Assembly: GCF_030247195.1 (NCBI RefSeq)
Contig: NC_080672.1
Span: 364,676,271 to 364,740,270, forward strand
Reading direction: 5' to 3'
DNA: 64,000 nt
DNA from: Topomyia yanbarensis
Taxonomy: Eukaryota; Arthropoda; Insecta; Diptera; Culicidae
The notes below the pieces were generated by a model. That model searched no databases, had not been told where the DNA came from, and worked only from the letters and a program-made list of their open reading frames with translations. Made by a program: the position numbers and the translations under genes. How positions within the stretch are numbered: the stretch's first letter is position 1; each line of letters opens with the position of its first letter. This document shows, piece by piece, positions 46,493 through 58,533 of the stretch.

Positions 46493-47600
46493 TGTAAGTA
46501 GGGGTTTGCCTACTACACGTGTTCTTGTTTGCCGGGCGTACCTTTCTTTTCAGGGCGGCCTAAGTGCCTCTACAGAGTTTCGGATTCTCGTAACAACAAA
46601 AAACAAAAGTAAGCAAACAAATAATTTACTAAATTTACCGACTTTTATTTCGCCGCTTCTCCACTTCACTGCTGCTGCTTTTGATGATGGCGGAAGGCGG
46701 GGGTTTATCCAACCGGCCGGGACTCCGACGGCCGAGTGCTCCTGCTGGTATTGTTGGCTGCTATCGCAGCGGTCCTTTTCAATTAGGCAGGGGGTGAGCA
46801 AGGCTCTTTTGTTGGAACCTCCCAAGCGACGGGGCGATTAATCGCCGGGTCCACTCACTCCCCGTGAATTGCCCAGGTAGATACCGCACTAAACTACCTC
46901 AGGTGGATCCGTTGTCCTGCCTGTTTCGCCCTCCTTTGCAATTAACTGTGGAGGAGAGCTATGCTCGCTCGGCTGATCCTCCACAGTGAGGGCGGCGTGG
47001 TGTCACTGGGTCCTTTGTAATTAGCCGGGGGAAGCAAGTGGCTCCTTTGCAATTAGCTTCCCGTTCCCGGTGACCCGACACCGCACTATACACTGTGCCC
47101 GAACCACGGGCCGGCACTTTCCGATGGACTTAGTTTGCCGTCGCACGCGCGCTTTTCTCTAGTGGCGGAAACTGTCCCACAAAAACTTATTACGGACGTC
47201 TGTTATTCGCCGTGGTTAGCCACTTTCTAACTATTTTACGATGGCCGCCTTCCTCACTACACGAAAAAACAAACACCAACACCAAAAGAACCGTACCGCC
47301 GCATATCTGTCATCGCGATGTGTAGCAAATCCAGCACACTTATTGCAGCAAGAGGAGAGCGGTGGCCTATCTAAGCCCTATGTTTCTTGTATACAAACAT
47401 AAAACAAAAATTACTACACTTATCTGATTACACAAAACCGTTCACAAACGCGAAACTATATAAAAATTTACAAACTAAATGTGAACGGTATCGAAAAGCG
47501 GTGAGCACAACTTTAACGTAAACAATACACTCTACGGAGTGTATACGCAAAAAAGGGTATATTTCCACCCAGTGCTAAATTGTTACCCTGACGGGTTACA
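46493..47600. mobile_element. Solo LTR, 1108 bp, 4-bp target duplication
   Basis: The sequence starts TGTAAGTAGGGG and ends GACGGGTTACA, with TG...CA and short inverted ends TGTAA/TTACA, as in LTRs. CAGT lies on both sides (46489-46492, 47601-47604), where the intact MITE has a single CAGT. The interior is GC-rich and non-coding. No internal retroelement region or second LTR is present, so it is a solo LTR left by recombination. The 4-bp duplication fits Ty3/Gypsy-type better than BEL/Pao (usually 5 bp). Confidence 0.85.
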
Positions 47601-47662
47601 CAGTACAAGTGAACTATCAAGAAAAGTGAGGTTAACTGTATCAGTAAAAAACCTAATTTAAG

Positions 47663-48330
47663 GGACCACTTCAATGGAAAAAAATACATTGACAGCAAAA
47701 ATATTCTAGACACACTGCTGGCTACTTAGATGGTTTTGACTACAGTCACCTTATATAACAGATTTGCGGAGAGAAAAACAGTGAAACTAGCAACCATGAG
47801 TGTAAACTGGCATCACGGAAGCTCCCATAAGCTTTGCATGGGCTTCCTCTTGTGCTTCCCCTCTCAAAAACATCATGCTCGCTTGGCTGCAATTTTAGAC
47901 ACTTCGCTAATATGTGTATGAACTATTGAATGAAATGCCTTAGCCTCTCAAATTTGACAACTGCTGGTCCCTTTATTTACAGTTTTGGACTTAGTAAATT
48001 TGGATTCCATTAAAATAAGCTTATTGCTAACAATTAATTCCCAAGAAAATTTACCGCAAAACTACCTACCGATTCAGAGAACACTAGCAGTAATTGATAA
48101 ACAAGTAATTAGTTCACTTATGAAATTTTTCATATATATTTTCCCACAGTAGGGAATAGCACAATTTAACTGTAAGTCGTTCTAGAGAACATTTATACTT
48201 CCAAAAACATGATTCCCAATATATTTCAAATGCTGCCCAATATATCATTTTAAGAATACGAATAATCTCTAAGTTCAAAATTTAAGCAACAGGACAACCA
48301 CCCGTCACATTTCAATATTAATTCTTCAAA
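47663..48330. other. Unrecognised AT-rich sequence
   Basis: No motif, repeat relation or credible frame was noticed. Confidence 0.25.
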
Positions 48331-48623
48331 AGGGCTAATGAGATTTTTGTAAACAAACTTATTTCGCTCATTATTACGCTGCCGAGTTGCATTTCATGAA
48401 AGATATACCCCAACAAACAACGAAAGCTGAACAAACCTTTATTACGAGCGAACAAGCTGTACAAGAACTGGACAAGCCATTATCCATCATAATTGTTTGT
48501 TGGGACATTAATCAGCATCTATACCCTTGGTAGAATCAATTTCAAATGTTTTCTGTGTTGAAATTATAACAAATTAAGCGAAATCACCACAACAAAAGTT
48601 TGTTTACAAATCTTATTAGCCCT
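48331..48623. mobile_element. MITE with GGGCTAATAAGATTTGTAAACA ends
   Basis: The left AGGGCTAATGAGATTTTTGT then AAACAAACTT (48331-48360) is mirrored by the right AAGTTTGTTTACAAATCTTA then TTAGCCCT (ending 48623). It is 293 bases long and non-coding. Confidence 0.8.
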
Positions 48624-48845
48624 ATTCAAAGGTCTATATGGATTGAATGTATGACGTCACTGTGCAGTGACCAATAAAGCAAAAAAATGTCTTCAAAATG
48701 AAAAAACCGTCTTCACAACCTTTCAAAAGTCTTCAAATTGAAGACAAGTCTTCACATCTGGCATCGCTGCAATAAAGTGTCTGTAGTTTTGACAGGACAT
48801 GCCAAGCAAAAATCTAGCATTTTATCTGAAAAAGTCGCTTTTTAC

Positions 48846-49041
48846 TAGAAAAAAACTCTAGAAAGAGAACTGCGGGGACTCCATTTTGGATCGATTGGAT
48901 TCGCGTTTAGCTGTCAAAAAACGAATCCAATCGAACATTGCCTATCCTTATAACATTGGACGTGTTGCCATACAATGCCGGGGCATACGTTGCCAAAAAT
49001 GCTGTTTTTCTCTCCGCAGTTCTCTTACTAGAGTTTTTCTA
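48846..49041. repeat. Nested inverted repeat (MITE-like)
   Basis: The outer arms TAGAAAAAAACTCTAGAAAG then AGAACTGCGG (48846-48875) and CCGCAGTTCTCTTACTAGAG then TTTTTCTA (49014-49041) are inverted. An inner hairpin, CGATTGGATTCG and CGAATCCAATCG, lies at about 48892-48933. No target duplication was resolved. Confidence 0.6.
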
Positions 49042-51289
49042 CTTTTTACAATTTGTTATATTATGCATAGAGACGAACATGGTTTGCAATAAGAGATTAC
49101 AACCGCTAGAGACAGAGAGTACAGTGTCGCTAGCACTGGTCGAAGCATTATCTGGTCTAATTTGTAATTTTTCCGGGCACAAACAAGTCAATGAAATGGT
49201 TAACGATATATTACAGCGAGACAGATGGTCCAACCAAAGGCGTTGTTTGTGTTTAAAGGTTCGCCCAGAGTGAAGCCCAGTCTAGCTTTCGAACAGTCAG
49301 ACGGCTACATATCGTGCTAAGTAAACAAACATTGTTCTTTCGGAGAACATGCAAGAAAAGTATTGGTGATGATGGAAATAATATCATGGCGAAATATTTA
49401 AATCGACTAAACAATCCTAACAAACAAACTATCCTTTTTTGTAACAATGTACAATAAATTATATGGAAGAGTATTATAAATAAAGTGATGTAAGCCACGA
49501 AACAGTAAGTTTTCAGTTCACTCCATTGGTGACGTCACTGTAAAGTATTCAATGCCCGATGAAATTCGATGGATTCACCTTCGTCTTTTCACTGTCTCCT
49601 TCGTTACTTAATACGTACAGAACAAAACAATAAAGCCAAAGCCCCATTATACGTGACAAATGAAAAAAAAATTCAAGTCGCGTAAATAAAAAAGCGCCAT
49701 CTTCTTTCGATTCAAAGACAATGAATAGGAAAAATAGCGGCTTTCGTTTCCCTATGAAATCCTAATAATCCTAATCTCTTTTTTATTTGCACTCAGTAAC
49801 TTTCAGTAACACCAGCTCAAACGGCTGCAGAGTAAGTTCGAAAAATGAAATTTTTCAGTTTTTCTTTGTCAAAATTTTGAATCTATAGCTGAACTACTCT
49901 TGACCATGTCCCTAGGTCGTTACTTGACTCGAAACTATTTTCCCCGGTCGAACAAACTTGAGTGTATGTGCTGAATGCTCTTTATTCAAAACACAGCTCT
50001 AAACGTGTTTTAAATGAGACAAATAAGAGAACGACCAATTTTAAGTGTTCGAAAATAAACTCCTGTATAAAATATTTAGCCACTGAACTGTCCCTAAGGA
50101 ATTTGTTAGATATAAAATATTAATGCTTGCAATCCTGTGATAACAATAAATACCAATCGGTGCTTTCTTTTGCCAAGGATCGCTTCAGATTAGCTTCGCA
50201 CCTTTTTGAAAACAAATCAAGATGGCAACAGCTCTAACATAACTCAGCCTTCTCATCCTAAAAAATCTCCAACTAACCTCCGTCTTTCAGTAGGCGCAAA
50301 CCCAGCTGAGTCTGCCCATACTTTGGAAATACCTACGGAGGCATGTCAGATTTCTTAGTGAGGGAAATATGAATCTTATGTACAGGCTCATCACCCAAGG
50401 TACCTACAAAATATTTTGACATGACATGAGCCTCAAATTTGTATTCAAACATCAAAATAACTCGAATCTATGAATATTGGCGATACCACTCATTTTAGAA
50501 CCAATCGTGTATGATAGACGGGTGAGAAAACGTGTCAAGTGTATCATGCCGTGGCAATTGTTTTTTCTTCGTAAATTAAGGTATCAAATTTTCGCCTTTC
50601 TCAATAGAAATGTATTTCAATTGCTCTGAAAATCGACTTTGTAACCGAGGTCCGGAGTTTTTTTTTCTTTTTAATATTTATATTTAAATTATTTTGCTAC
50701 AGCAGCAAAATGTTCCGCTTGTATATTTTAATTGTTGACAACCGATTTCTAGTAAAAATAAGAGTAAGCTTTACTACATTTGAAGCTGAGACCAGGCCGT
50801 TTAATTCATTGCAATAGAAATATTTTTTTCCGTTCTATGTAAATAGCAGACTGCGTTTGAAGTGCAGGGGCATGTAGGCACGCATTCGAATTAATAATCT
50901 TAAGTGTATTCTGCTTTACTCTGATTGTGTATCGAATATTACCCTTCCATTTTTTCGTTACAAAAAAGAGTAGGAACTCAGCTTTTTCGTAATATTCTTA
51001 ACGATTAAATTTTATATTTATCCTGTTTGAATTTTTTCGCAAGTCGCTCTTTAAAGAAAGAAAACTGATGTATAGCTTCAGGTGTAATAAAAGTCTCGCT
51101 TTGCTGACCGCAGCTACAGTTTTCTTGCCAAATACAGTAAATTGTTGAAGGGGGTAAATTTTTAAGCGCAAAAAAACGCACTTTTTTTGTAAATTTTGTA
51201 GAAGTTTGCGTGAAGCAAATTTATCAAAGCTTTTGTACATTATAGTGTATCACGCTGTAATTTTTCTTTGCAAAAATATCGACAAACGA
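49042..51289. other. Unrecognised AT-rich sequence
   Basis: Apart from a half copy of MITE family A at about 49510-49556 (GGTGACGTCACTGTAAAGTA), nothing is identifiable. The frames at 48938-49273 plus and 50998-51240 minus have no recognisable motif. Confidence 0.3.
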
Positions 51290-51560
51290 CTCGGCGACGA
51301 AGCTTTTTGTAGAACGTCTCTGGAAAAAAAACATGATTTGCGGTGTTACCTGCCATTCAAAAACTACTTAACCGATTTCTTTCAAACTTTGCGTACACAT
51401 TCTATGTTAAAAATAACTAACTCCTACGTTGAGTTTTTGGGATAATTTTTCATTTAAGGGGGTGTTTACTCATAAAAACGTGGAATATTTTGTGAAAAAT
51501 AGTAATTTTTATATAAAATGAGAACAAAACCCCCTTAATTGAAAATTTATCTAAAAAAAA
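51290..51560. repeat. Inverted copy of the dispersed repeat at 24045-24260
   Basis: AGAACGTCTCTGGAAAAAAA, CTGCCATTCAAAAACTACTT and TTTCAAACTTTGCGTACACA then TTCTATGTTAAAAAT are reverse complements, with about one change in ten, of blocks at 24115-24235. It is one more copy of a family that spreads by transposition. Confidence 0.65.
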
Positions 51561-51891
51561 ATGAGCAAAAAAATTTCGTGAGCAAAAACAGTTCGTGATA
51601 TGAACGAAATCTATCAACAATATGCACGAAAATGCTTCGTGGCAGAAAACGTGCATTGTAAGATCATTTCAAATTTATTTCATCAGTGTACTACAATGAG
51701 TATCCTGCTCGCGGCGCTAAATATGACAATTTGGAACCGTCTACTAAATCGGAGCATACTAAATAGTTTGTGTCACAATAAAATATTCTCAACGGTGTTC
51801 TGGTAGAAATAATGTGACAATCCCTCATTTCCTAACCTTACAAACTCAAACACAAGGTAATATCATTGCTCAGATCAGGCTTTATGTGTAT

Positions 51892-52467
51892 AAAGGCCAG
51901 ATTACTGCGTGCTTCAGCTTGATCTTGTGCGACCACCCCTGGCTGCTACTACGTTATCGATCGGGACTAGCTGAAGTTGCACAGGGAATCAGTAGATAAT
52001 CATGCTTGGGATTAGCGAAACATCTTTCAATGTGCAACTCCTGGTGAAAAGTGTTTCTGATAAATACCGATGCTGGCCAGGCCCGAACGTAGATCGCGGA
52101 AGGAAAGGGAAGGAATTGTTAGTCCGATATTTGCTTTTACTAGAGGCCGTATATACTACTGCGCACTCCACAAGTATCGGGAGGAGGATATTTTTGTTAG
52201 TAGAGTTATAGAAGTTGGATATACTTCTTCTTAACCGACGCCAGAGAGGTGATTTCACTACCTGGACTAGATATCGATCCACCAATATCATGGACCGGGG
52301 ACCAACGGCTTTTCTTCCCTTCCGAAGGAAGACGTGACCACAGATTTTTTCACCTCAGAAAAATCTCAACGACCTCGGCTGGAATTGAACCCAGGCCAAC
52401 TGAAACGAGTGGCGGTCACGCTTACCACTCAACCACCGGCGCCGTCAAAGGCCAGATTACTGCGTGC
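51892..52467 (-). mobile_element. Long tRNA-headed SINE with 21-bp target duplication
   Basis: A 21-base word beginning AAAGGCCAGATTACTGCG flanks the element on both sides (51892-51912 and 52447-52467). The minus strand begins near 52440 with GGTGGTTGAGTGGTAAGCGT (A box) and has GGTTCAATTCC as B box (52381-52391, reversed). A body of about 450 bases follows. Such a head and a duplication of that length indicate a SINE moved by a LINE. At 534 bases it is long for a SINE. The distal body is related to 56441-56765. An A-tail is not obvious. Confidence 0.8.
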
Positions 52468-52680
52468 TAGTACTGTAAACTCACATCGTGATTCGCTGGT
52501 TGGTCACTGTCAAATCCCACGTCAAATTTATTTTGACAGTCTACCGAGCGATATTTAGAGATACGTACAGATGCATTTACACCACTAACGTCGGATTTGG
52601 AGAGTTTTTGACATTTGTCAATCGGTCCAACTAACGAGGATGTGGTCCAACCTGCGAATCACGACTGTAGTTCATCAACA

Positions 52681-53339
52681 CCCAGTCAAAAGGGGCAAGT
52701 TGCTGGCAAACGGGGGCTATTTGCCAAATCGGATGCGCTAATTACCCTTCAATTTGCCAGCAATTTGCTGGCAATTAGGGGGCTATTTCAAATGCAACAT
52801 TTGGACTATTTGCCGCCGTCATCTTTTGACGTCCTACCCGCCTTTAAATCGCCCCCAAATCGCCCACGGAACGCGTTATTGAATCGCCCTTAATTGCCTA
52901 ATATGAAAATTAAAAATGATACTTATTTTCGGATTCATTATCTACCACCAAATTATAGGAAGAATCAATGGGGAAATTGGTATTGCACTCCAAAACTTAC
53001 CACAATCTGACGTTCATTAAGACTCTAGGTCAGAGATCTTGTTCCACTATACTTACACACGATTCCACAATTTCCCACATTCTTTGGCTAAATGAAGTGC
53101 ACTAGACAAACAAAGTACAAGGGAGAACACACCAATTGTTTAAAAAACGCGAAAAACAACCAAGTCCATTTCAGCCGCCAGAAAATTTGTCTAAGTATTG
53201 AAATTGCCTTTAAATCGCATTCGCAAATTGCATTTGTTCCGAGGGGCAATTAGCACAGGCGAGTTGAGTCAAACGTCAAACTTTTTAAATCGCCTGACCA
53301 TGTTCGTCCGCATTTTTTTTTTGACAGGGCAGCTATCAA
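52681..53339. mobile_element. Inverted-repeat element B, copy 2 (inverted)
   Basis: It matches the reverse complement of 45705-46426: CTATTTGCCGCCGTCATCTT, TTTAAATCGCCCCCAAATCG, TTCCACTATACTTACACACG and CATTTCAGCCGCCAGAAAAT blocks run in the same order. The ends CCCAGTCAAAAGGGG and TTTTTTTTTGACAGGG are again inverted. Two diverged copies in one window show an interspersed family without a transposase of its own. Confidence 0.8.
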
Positions 53340-53412
53340 AACTTGCACACAGTTTTCAAGGTTGTCTGTTACACGACCAACATACACTGGAAAAAACCAA
53401 AGTCTCGATAAA

Positions 53413-53629
53413 CATGTGATTACGGCTTAAAAGCCAACTGTCAAAATTCTCTTTGAAGGGAAATTCCGGAGAAACTGTTACTCACCAATCACAGATGTTG
53501 GTAGTAAACGAAAGAGAAAAGTTTTCTCTTTCATTAACTTTGATGAATTGTGTTTAGCTAGTAACGGTTTGTCCGGAATTTCCTTTCAAAGAGACTTTTG
53601 ACAGTTGGCTTTTAAGCCGTAATCATATG
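53413..53629. mobile_element. MITE with about 70-bp inverted ends, 217 bp
   Basis: CATGTGATTACGGCTTAAAA then GCCAACTGTCAAAATTCTCT is mirrored by AGAGACTTTTGACAGTTGGC then TTTTAAGCCGTAATCATATG. Inner TTCCGGAGAAACTGTTACT and AGTAACGGTTTGTCCGGAA continue the pairing. It is non-coding. Confidence 0.85.
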
Positions 53630-56120
53630 ATTGTAGAGAAGTGTATTGAAATTCAACAATTCCAATGCTCACTGCAGAAAACCAAATAAAGCTCCTTAAT
53701 TCAGTGACAATAGAAACAGAAATACGAATTTCAATAACGGTTTGTCATACCAATTATAATTATATACCCGAAATGGCCCATAAAATTGCTGTCTTCCGAG
53801 TGTCGGCTTCTCGTGCGGTTGTTTAGCGACTGTTTTTTTAACAAGCATTTTATGAAAAATTCGCCACCGGTATTGTCGTTCCGCCAACTTGTCCTCCATC
53901 ATCCGCCACCGAAGACAATGTCAATATTATTATTTATAGCAAAATTGACAATAACTCACCCCTGCCGCCGATTCAAGCGATGAACGTGCTCGAACTGTCA
54001 ACGATGGACGCCTGCTTTGTTCTTTTTGCGTTCGAATTTTTCGCTATACAGTTCGCTTCAAGCTGGGCGGCGGTGGCGGTGCGGGCGTCGGCGTCGGTAG
54101 GTTCTTCGGTAGTGCGGTCACGTGTCGCATATTAACTAAACTGTTGTCTTGTTGGCTGCTGACTGAGAGTTGTTTACAAGTTTTGCTTTATTAGAAAGAT
54201 GCAACGAAGCAGAGGTGAACGAACAGAAAGTAAACAAAGTCGGGAAGTAAACAACAACAAACCATTGACATCGAGTGGTTCAATTTTTTGAAGAGGCTTT
54301 CTTTTCAATAGAAACTTCACATTCCCATGAGAATCTGTAGTCGGATGTGGGGCAAACGGAACCAATCAGCTTGTTGTGAATAGTAGTTTTTGAGATAAAA
54401 GTTACCAGCGGGATAAGCAAAGACCGGAAATGATCGAATAGTACCCGCTCGTATTCGACGTACAGTGCTGGCCGGAGACTCGATCGGGAAGATCAACCAA
54501 AGATCGCGCTGCTGCAAATTAACTTTTTCACAGTGAGTTTCACTTTTTTCACGGCTCTTTCTCCGGTGGTTCGCCGTCCGGTGGAAGAAGGACCAACCGT
54601 CTTTTCATAGCCTCACGTAAAAGATCTCGACTGTCGATATTGCTCTGGAGAAGCCGTATTGAACTGTGGCGCAAACGGCTAACTCCGGAGGGAAGATCAT
54701 TTAAGAGATCTGTTGCTGGTTGTTTGTGTGCCCTTTCATTCCACCCGTTTCCAATCGTCGCTGCACAATGAAGGCCGTGGTCCGTTTTCATGGATAGCGT
54801 CGTTGGTAATTGAAATTTTAAAATTGAAAACGTGTCGAACCCGAACACTTGTACACCGTGGACGCAGTGCGAGAGCGAAGGTAATTTAGGCTTTGATTAA
54901 ATCGCAATTTTCTGGAAGCCACGGCGCATGTGGAGAAGCGATCGTATAGGATTTGCGAAAACAAATCCCCGATTGAATCCTCTTAGCAGTGACGACTGTA
55001 AGCTCTTAAAAGAACCGTGAAACCTTTCTTCGATATGACAAATGTAAGCACGAATTCTTCTGCAATTCTCTACGAACCTGTCGATGCAGAAGCAACGATC
55101 GTGTATTGGAAAATCAAAGCCGTTCAATCATTTCTGCTTCGGAATTTGAGTCTCTAGTTCTCGCGGTAAGCCGAAACATATATATCAGCAATCAGCATAA
55201 ACATGCGAGCAACCGTTGAAACTGCCAACGGATCTCAACACGAAGCCAGGCAGGGTGTTCAAATCTCGTTCCCTGCACGCGATGCTCTGTGAACACCACC
55301 CCGGCCAGCTTCTTCGGGTGATCATTCGAGTCTAAACAAACATGCGAGCAGCGTAAAGCGTTCGGCGTTGGACGTTTAGCCTACCAAAATCCCACCGGAT
55401 CACTCGAAGACAAATGGTAAATGTATCACCTTCGGTCAGGCGATGCGTGGCTTGATCCGGCTGCTGCCTGGTCGGTCGCTCGGGAGGATGCTGGGTGGCA
55501 GATAACAAATTTGTTCGGATCGCACGCCACCATCATCCGGTCGAGTCGTTGGTAACCATTAACCTGTTCCTTCGAGTGCGTCCAAGAGTTCGCGGCGCAG
55601 GCGATCGTCGTCGTGGACACGAAATAAGATTAATGTTTTTCGGGGATGGGGTGCTATGTTTCAAATACGTTTCAAACAAATCGCTCCGACACGCACTCGA
55701 CGGGCCGCGTGGATCAAGTGCTGTTCGAGTGATGGTCAATCCGCGAATCATGATTTTGTATCTTTTTTTTTGGCGGACAGGCGCCAGCTCTTGGCTTGAA
55801 GAAACTCATTTAATCCTAATTGTTTTCATGTGTCTCAGAAGATTATTTCCTCGTTTGCAGAAAATTTTTTTGTTTTGAAAACAAGCTCCAAAAACATGAT
55901 CGTGGCATCGAAATTGCTCTAGGTGAAGAATATGTGAATTACATAAATAAAACAGTCAGTGCAAATTAACAGATAAATTCTTAAAAATGATGCAATATTT
56001 TATTTTTTTTAGTTCCAAGTACACAATAAAGATTTTAAGTCTGTTACTTTTTTTTCTGTGATTTTTTCAGTAATATTATAAGATGTTCATAAGACAAATT
56101 AAGGGGTTACACCACCATAC
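53630..56120. other. Unique DNA, GC-richer from about 53780 to 55760
   Basis: No transposon is recognised. A GGCGGCGGTGGCGGTGCGGG tract lies at 54065-54084. The word AACATGCGAGCA occurs twice (55200, 55339). Frames such as 54549-54848 minus and 55495-55878 plus have no motif. It may be host non-coding DNA; this is inference. Confidence 0.3.
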
Positions 56121-56198
56121 TGCCTATGATCGCATATCAGTCCCATAAAGATGGGAAATCCCATAGAAAACGGGACAAATATGCGATCATGGGTAGCA
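56121..56198. repeat. Hairpin repeat
   Basis: TGCCTATGATCGCATATCAG then TCCC (56121-56144) and GGGACAAATATGCGATCATG then GGTAGCA (56172-56198) form an inverted pair. The preceding GGGGTTACACCACC is a word I associate with mosquito repeats. Confidence 0.55.
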
Positions 56199-56440
56199 TA
56201 CAACACGAAAAATAGCCATTTTTCGAAAAAAAAAAATCTTGCTGCTCTCTTCAATGGTTTCCAATCCTCCTTTCTCACTCGTAGATTCTGTTTGAACGTG
56301 GCTACTTCGTCGGGAAAATCCGTCGGATTATACTAATCGCCAGAAACTACTCAGTATCCTCAGTGACATTAAACGATACGCAAACGATATTGATCGAACT
56401 CGGACAGACTGACTATTCTGTTAACCCTGAATTCCACGTT

Positions 56441-56765
56441 TAATCATAAGCATAAGCATAAGAGATCGCCCGTAGTTGCTACTACGTTATTGACCAGAAC
56501 CAAATTAGGTTTCAAAATGTTCATTCGAACAACATGCTTGGGAATAACATGATGAGCCACATTGTACAATCTATTCTGATCCCTGCATGCTGATCAATAC
56601 CGACGCCGGTCACGTCCGAAGGCAGATCCTCTGGGAAAGGAAGGAATGTTAGTCTGATACATGTTGCTACTAGAGACCGGGGGATCCTCTGCATCTTCAC
56701 ATGTATCACGGGAAGGGGAGAGTTGTTAGTAAGTGTGCCAATAGCGTTATCATGTAATAATTGCT
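56441..56765 (-). mobile_element. Partial copy of the long SINE family
   Basis: GTTGCTACTACGTTAT, CATGCTTGGGAATAACATGA, CGCCGGTCACGTCCGAAGGC and GGGAAAGGAAGGAATGTTAG then TCTGATAC correspond in order to 51935-52150. Only the tail part of the SINE is present; the tRNA-like head is missing. It is preceded by a CATAAG triplication (56446-56463). Confidence 0.7.
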
Positions 56766-57754
56766 CTCGGAAGCTGGCTGCCAAGAATTTGGGAAATTTA
56801 TCATTTGTTGTATTGATACGATTGGCAAAATAAGCAACTTGAACTCCAGATAGCCGGCTATAAGGAGCACTGCTTATATTTTTCAATAATATTCAATCAC
56901 GCGACGAATTTTTTCGTGGTTACTATCGTGTCGGTGCTGATTTTACCCGGCGATCGTTTAAATAAAATGCGGAATCTTATACAGAAGGTATTTGCGTGCG
57001 TCTTTATTTTCTTTCTACTATTTTTGTAGATAGTTGAAATTGCACATGTATAATGATTTCGTAGTACGAGGGGCTTTATTAATATTAAACTTTATTAAGA
57101 AGTGTGAATACTGGAATTCAAACTGAGTTATTTCCATCGTATTAGTATAGCAGAATGCCGGTTCTAAGTTAATAATAGAATGCCGATTCAAAGCAATCAC
57201 TTCCGCGCACGATTTATTGCTAGCTTTAAGTTGGTGTTAGTTACTGATGAGGAGAATCCGAAACACTAAAAAACTATACATTATGTTAGGTTTTGTGTCC
57301 TTATGCACAAAAATTTTGCCTTGTTCGAATTTTTTTCCGTTTGGGAATTTCGCAAAGTTTATCACATTTCAGCCGTAATTTATATCAACTGTACACGGTT
57401 TAAAAAGGCAGATGCCTTAGAGCACAAAGAAATTTTAAGTGTAATTCCCCCATTACTGTAATAATAAAGCGAAGTTCAACAATAAAATATGGAGAGTTTG
57501 GCGTATGAAATTTTCCACCATGTCTATACGTGTATGTGTTCGCCTGAGGATTTGTGACAGTTGAATCAGGGAATCGATGCAGAACTGACGTATATGATAG
57601 AATAGTGGGTAATACTTCTGTTGTGCATTCGATTCTATTCATTCGGGAAGGCCGGATTGGATAAATTAAGAAACAATTAATTTACCGAAGCACGTGAATC
57701 ATCCATTCTCGGTCAGCACAGCATGACGAAATTCTAACAGAATGCAATTGTCGT
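56766..57754. other. Unrecognised AT-rich sequence
   Basis: Nothing identifiable is present; frames are short. Confidence 0.25.
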
Positions 57755-58280
57755 TAATCCTTTCATGCCCAACTTTTTTCTAGTGCATGTAGGATTTCAA
57801 AACTTTTTTTTTACCTTGAAAACGGTGGTGTCAAGAAACACGAAAAGTCATTTTTCATAAAGATAGGTTCCTTCGCAGTGCTGGAAGCTGTTCAATTTTT
57901 ACCTTCCAATGCTCAATACAATTTTCCTAGAATATTTACAACAGTGCACTTGCGTGGAAGACGTAGCCAAAGGCACTCTTAATTGATAAGTTTGATCGGT
58001 TTTCAATAATATTGCAACATAACGAAGAAGTATGAGAAATTCATTTTTCGTCGTCAACGTAAACTGTCCCTGACAGCACTGCTCCATTGGATTCCAACCA
58101 GACTAACTGCGATAACTTCAGGTCTAGAGCTGATCCTTGTAACTGTTAATACTCAAATGAAAGGCAATAGTCACATTTATAAGCCCTACTTGTTTTTGTG
58201 AGTAAATCTTGCCTCAATCAAAAGTTATAGCTGTATGAAAACGTTGTTGTCCACAAAAACCATGGGCATGAATGGGTTAA
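57755..58280. mobile_element. piggyBac-type MITE, TTAA-flanked, 526 bp
   Basis: It is bounded by TTAA (57755-57758 and 58277-58280). The ends TCCTTTCATGCCCAACTTTT and AAACCATGGGCATGAATGGG are inverted (CCCATTCATGCCC type). The interior is non-coding. A diverged copy without clear ends lies at 29560-29835. Confidence 0.7.
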
Positions 58281-58533
58281 TGGTAAATAAATAACATTTG
58301 CTGCATTTAGACGAGTTAATTGGATTGCCTGTTATATGTGTTTTTTTTCTATTCTACTTCATTATTCTGTTTCTTTTGTACCTCTATTAGTCTGCTTTTC
58401 CGTTAGTCATGTATACCAAAATAGTATCGGTCAATTTATACTCTTGTAATCAATCTTTTTTTTTCTTTCTTCGGCATGTAGGAATCATACTTTATTTCTG
58501 TAGTTCTATACTATACTACTCATACTCATATAG

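Larger units (their letters stand above)
45636..47662. mobile_element. MITE family A copy split by two insertions
   Basis: Three separated blocks line up with the 40117-40318 copy. Block 1 is 45636-45704 (TTGAATACTTTACGCTGACG to CTTGTACTGTTTACAT). Block 2 is 46427-46492 (ATGGACTG to CCATGTAAACAGT). Block 3 is 47601-47662 (CAGTACAAGTGAACTATCAA to AACCTAATTT). The gaps are filled by an inverted-repeat element (45705-46426) and a solo LTR (46493-47600). Removing both restores the order of a single MITE, which shows the MITE is the oldest of the three. Confidence 0.85.

Noticed and set aside
46506..46841. Overlapping 111- and 91-codon frames on opposite strands
   Set aside because: They lie inside the solo LTR and have no motif.
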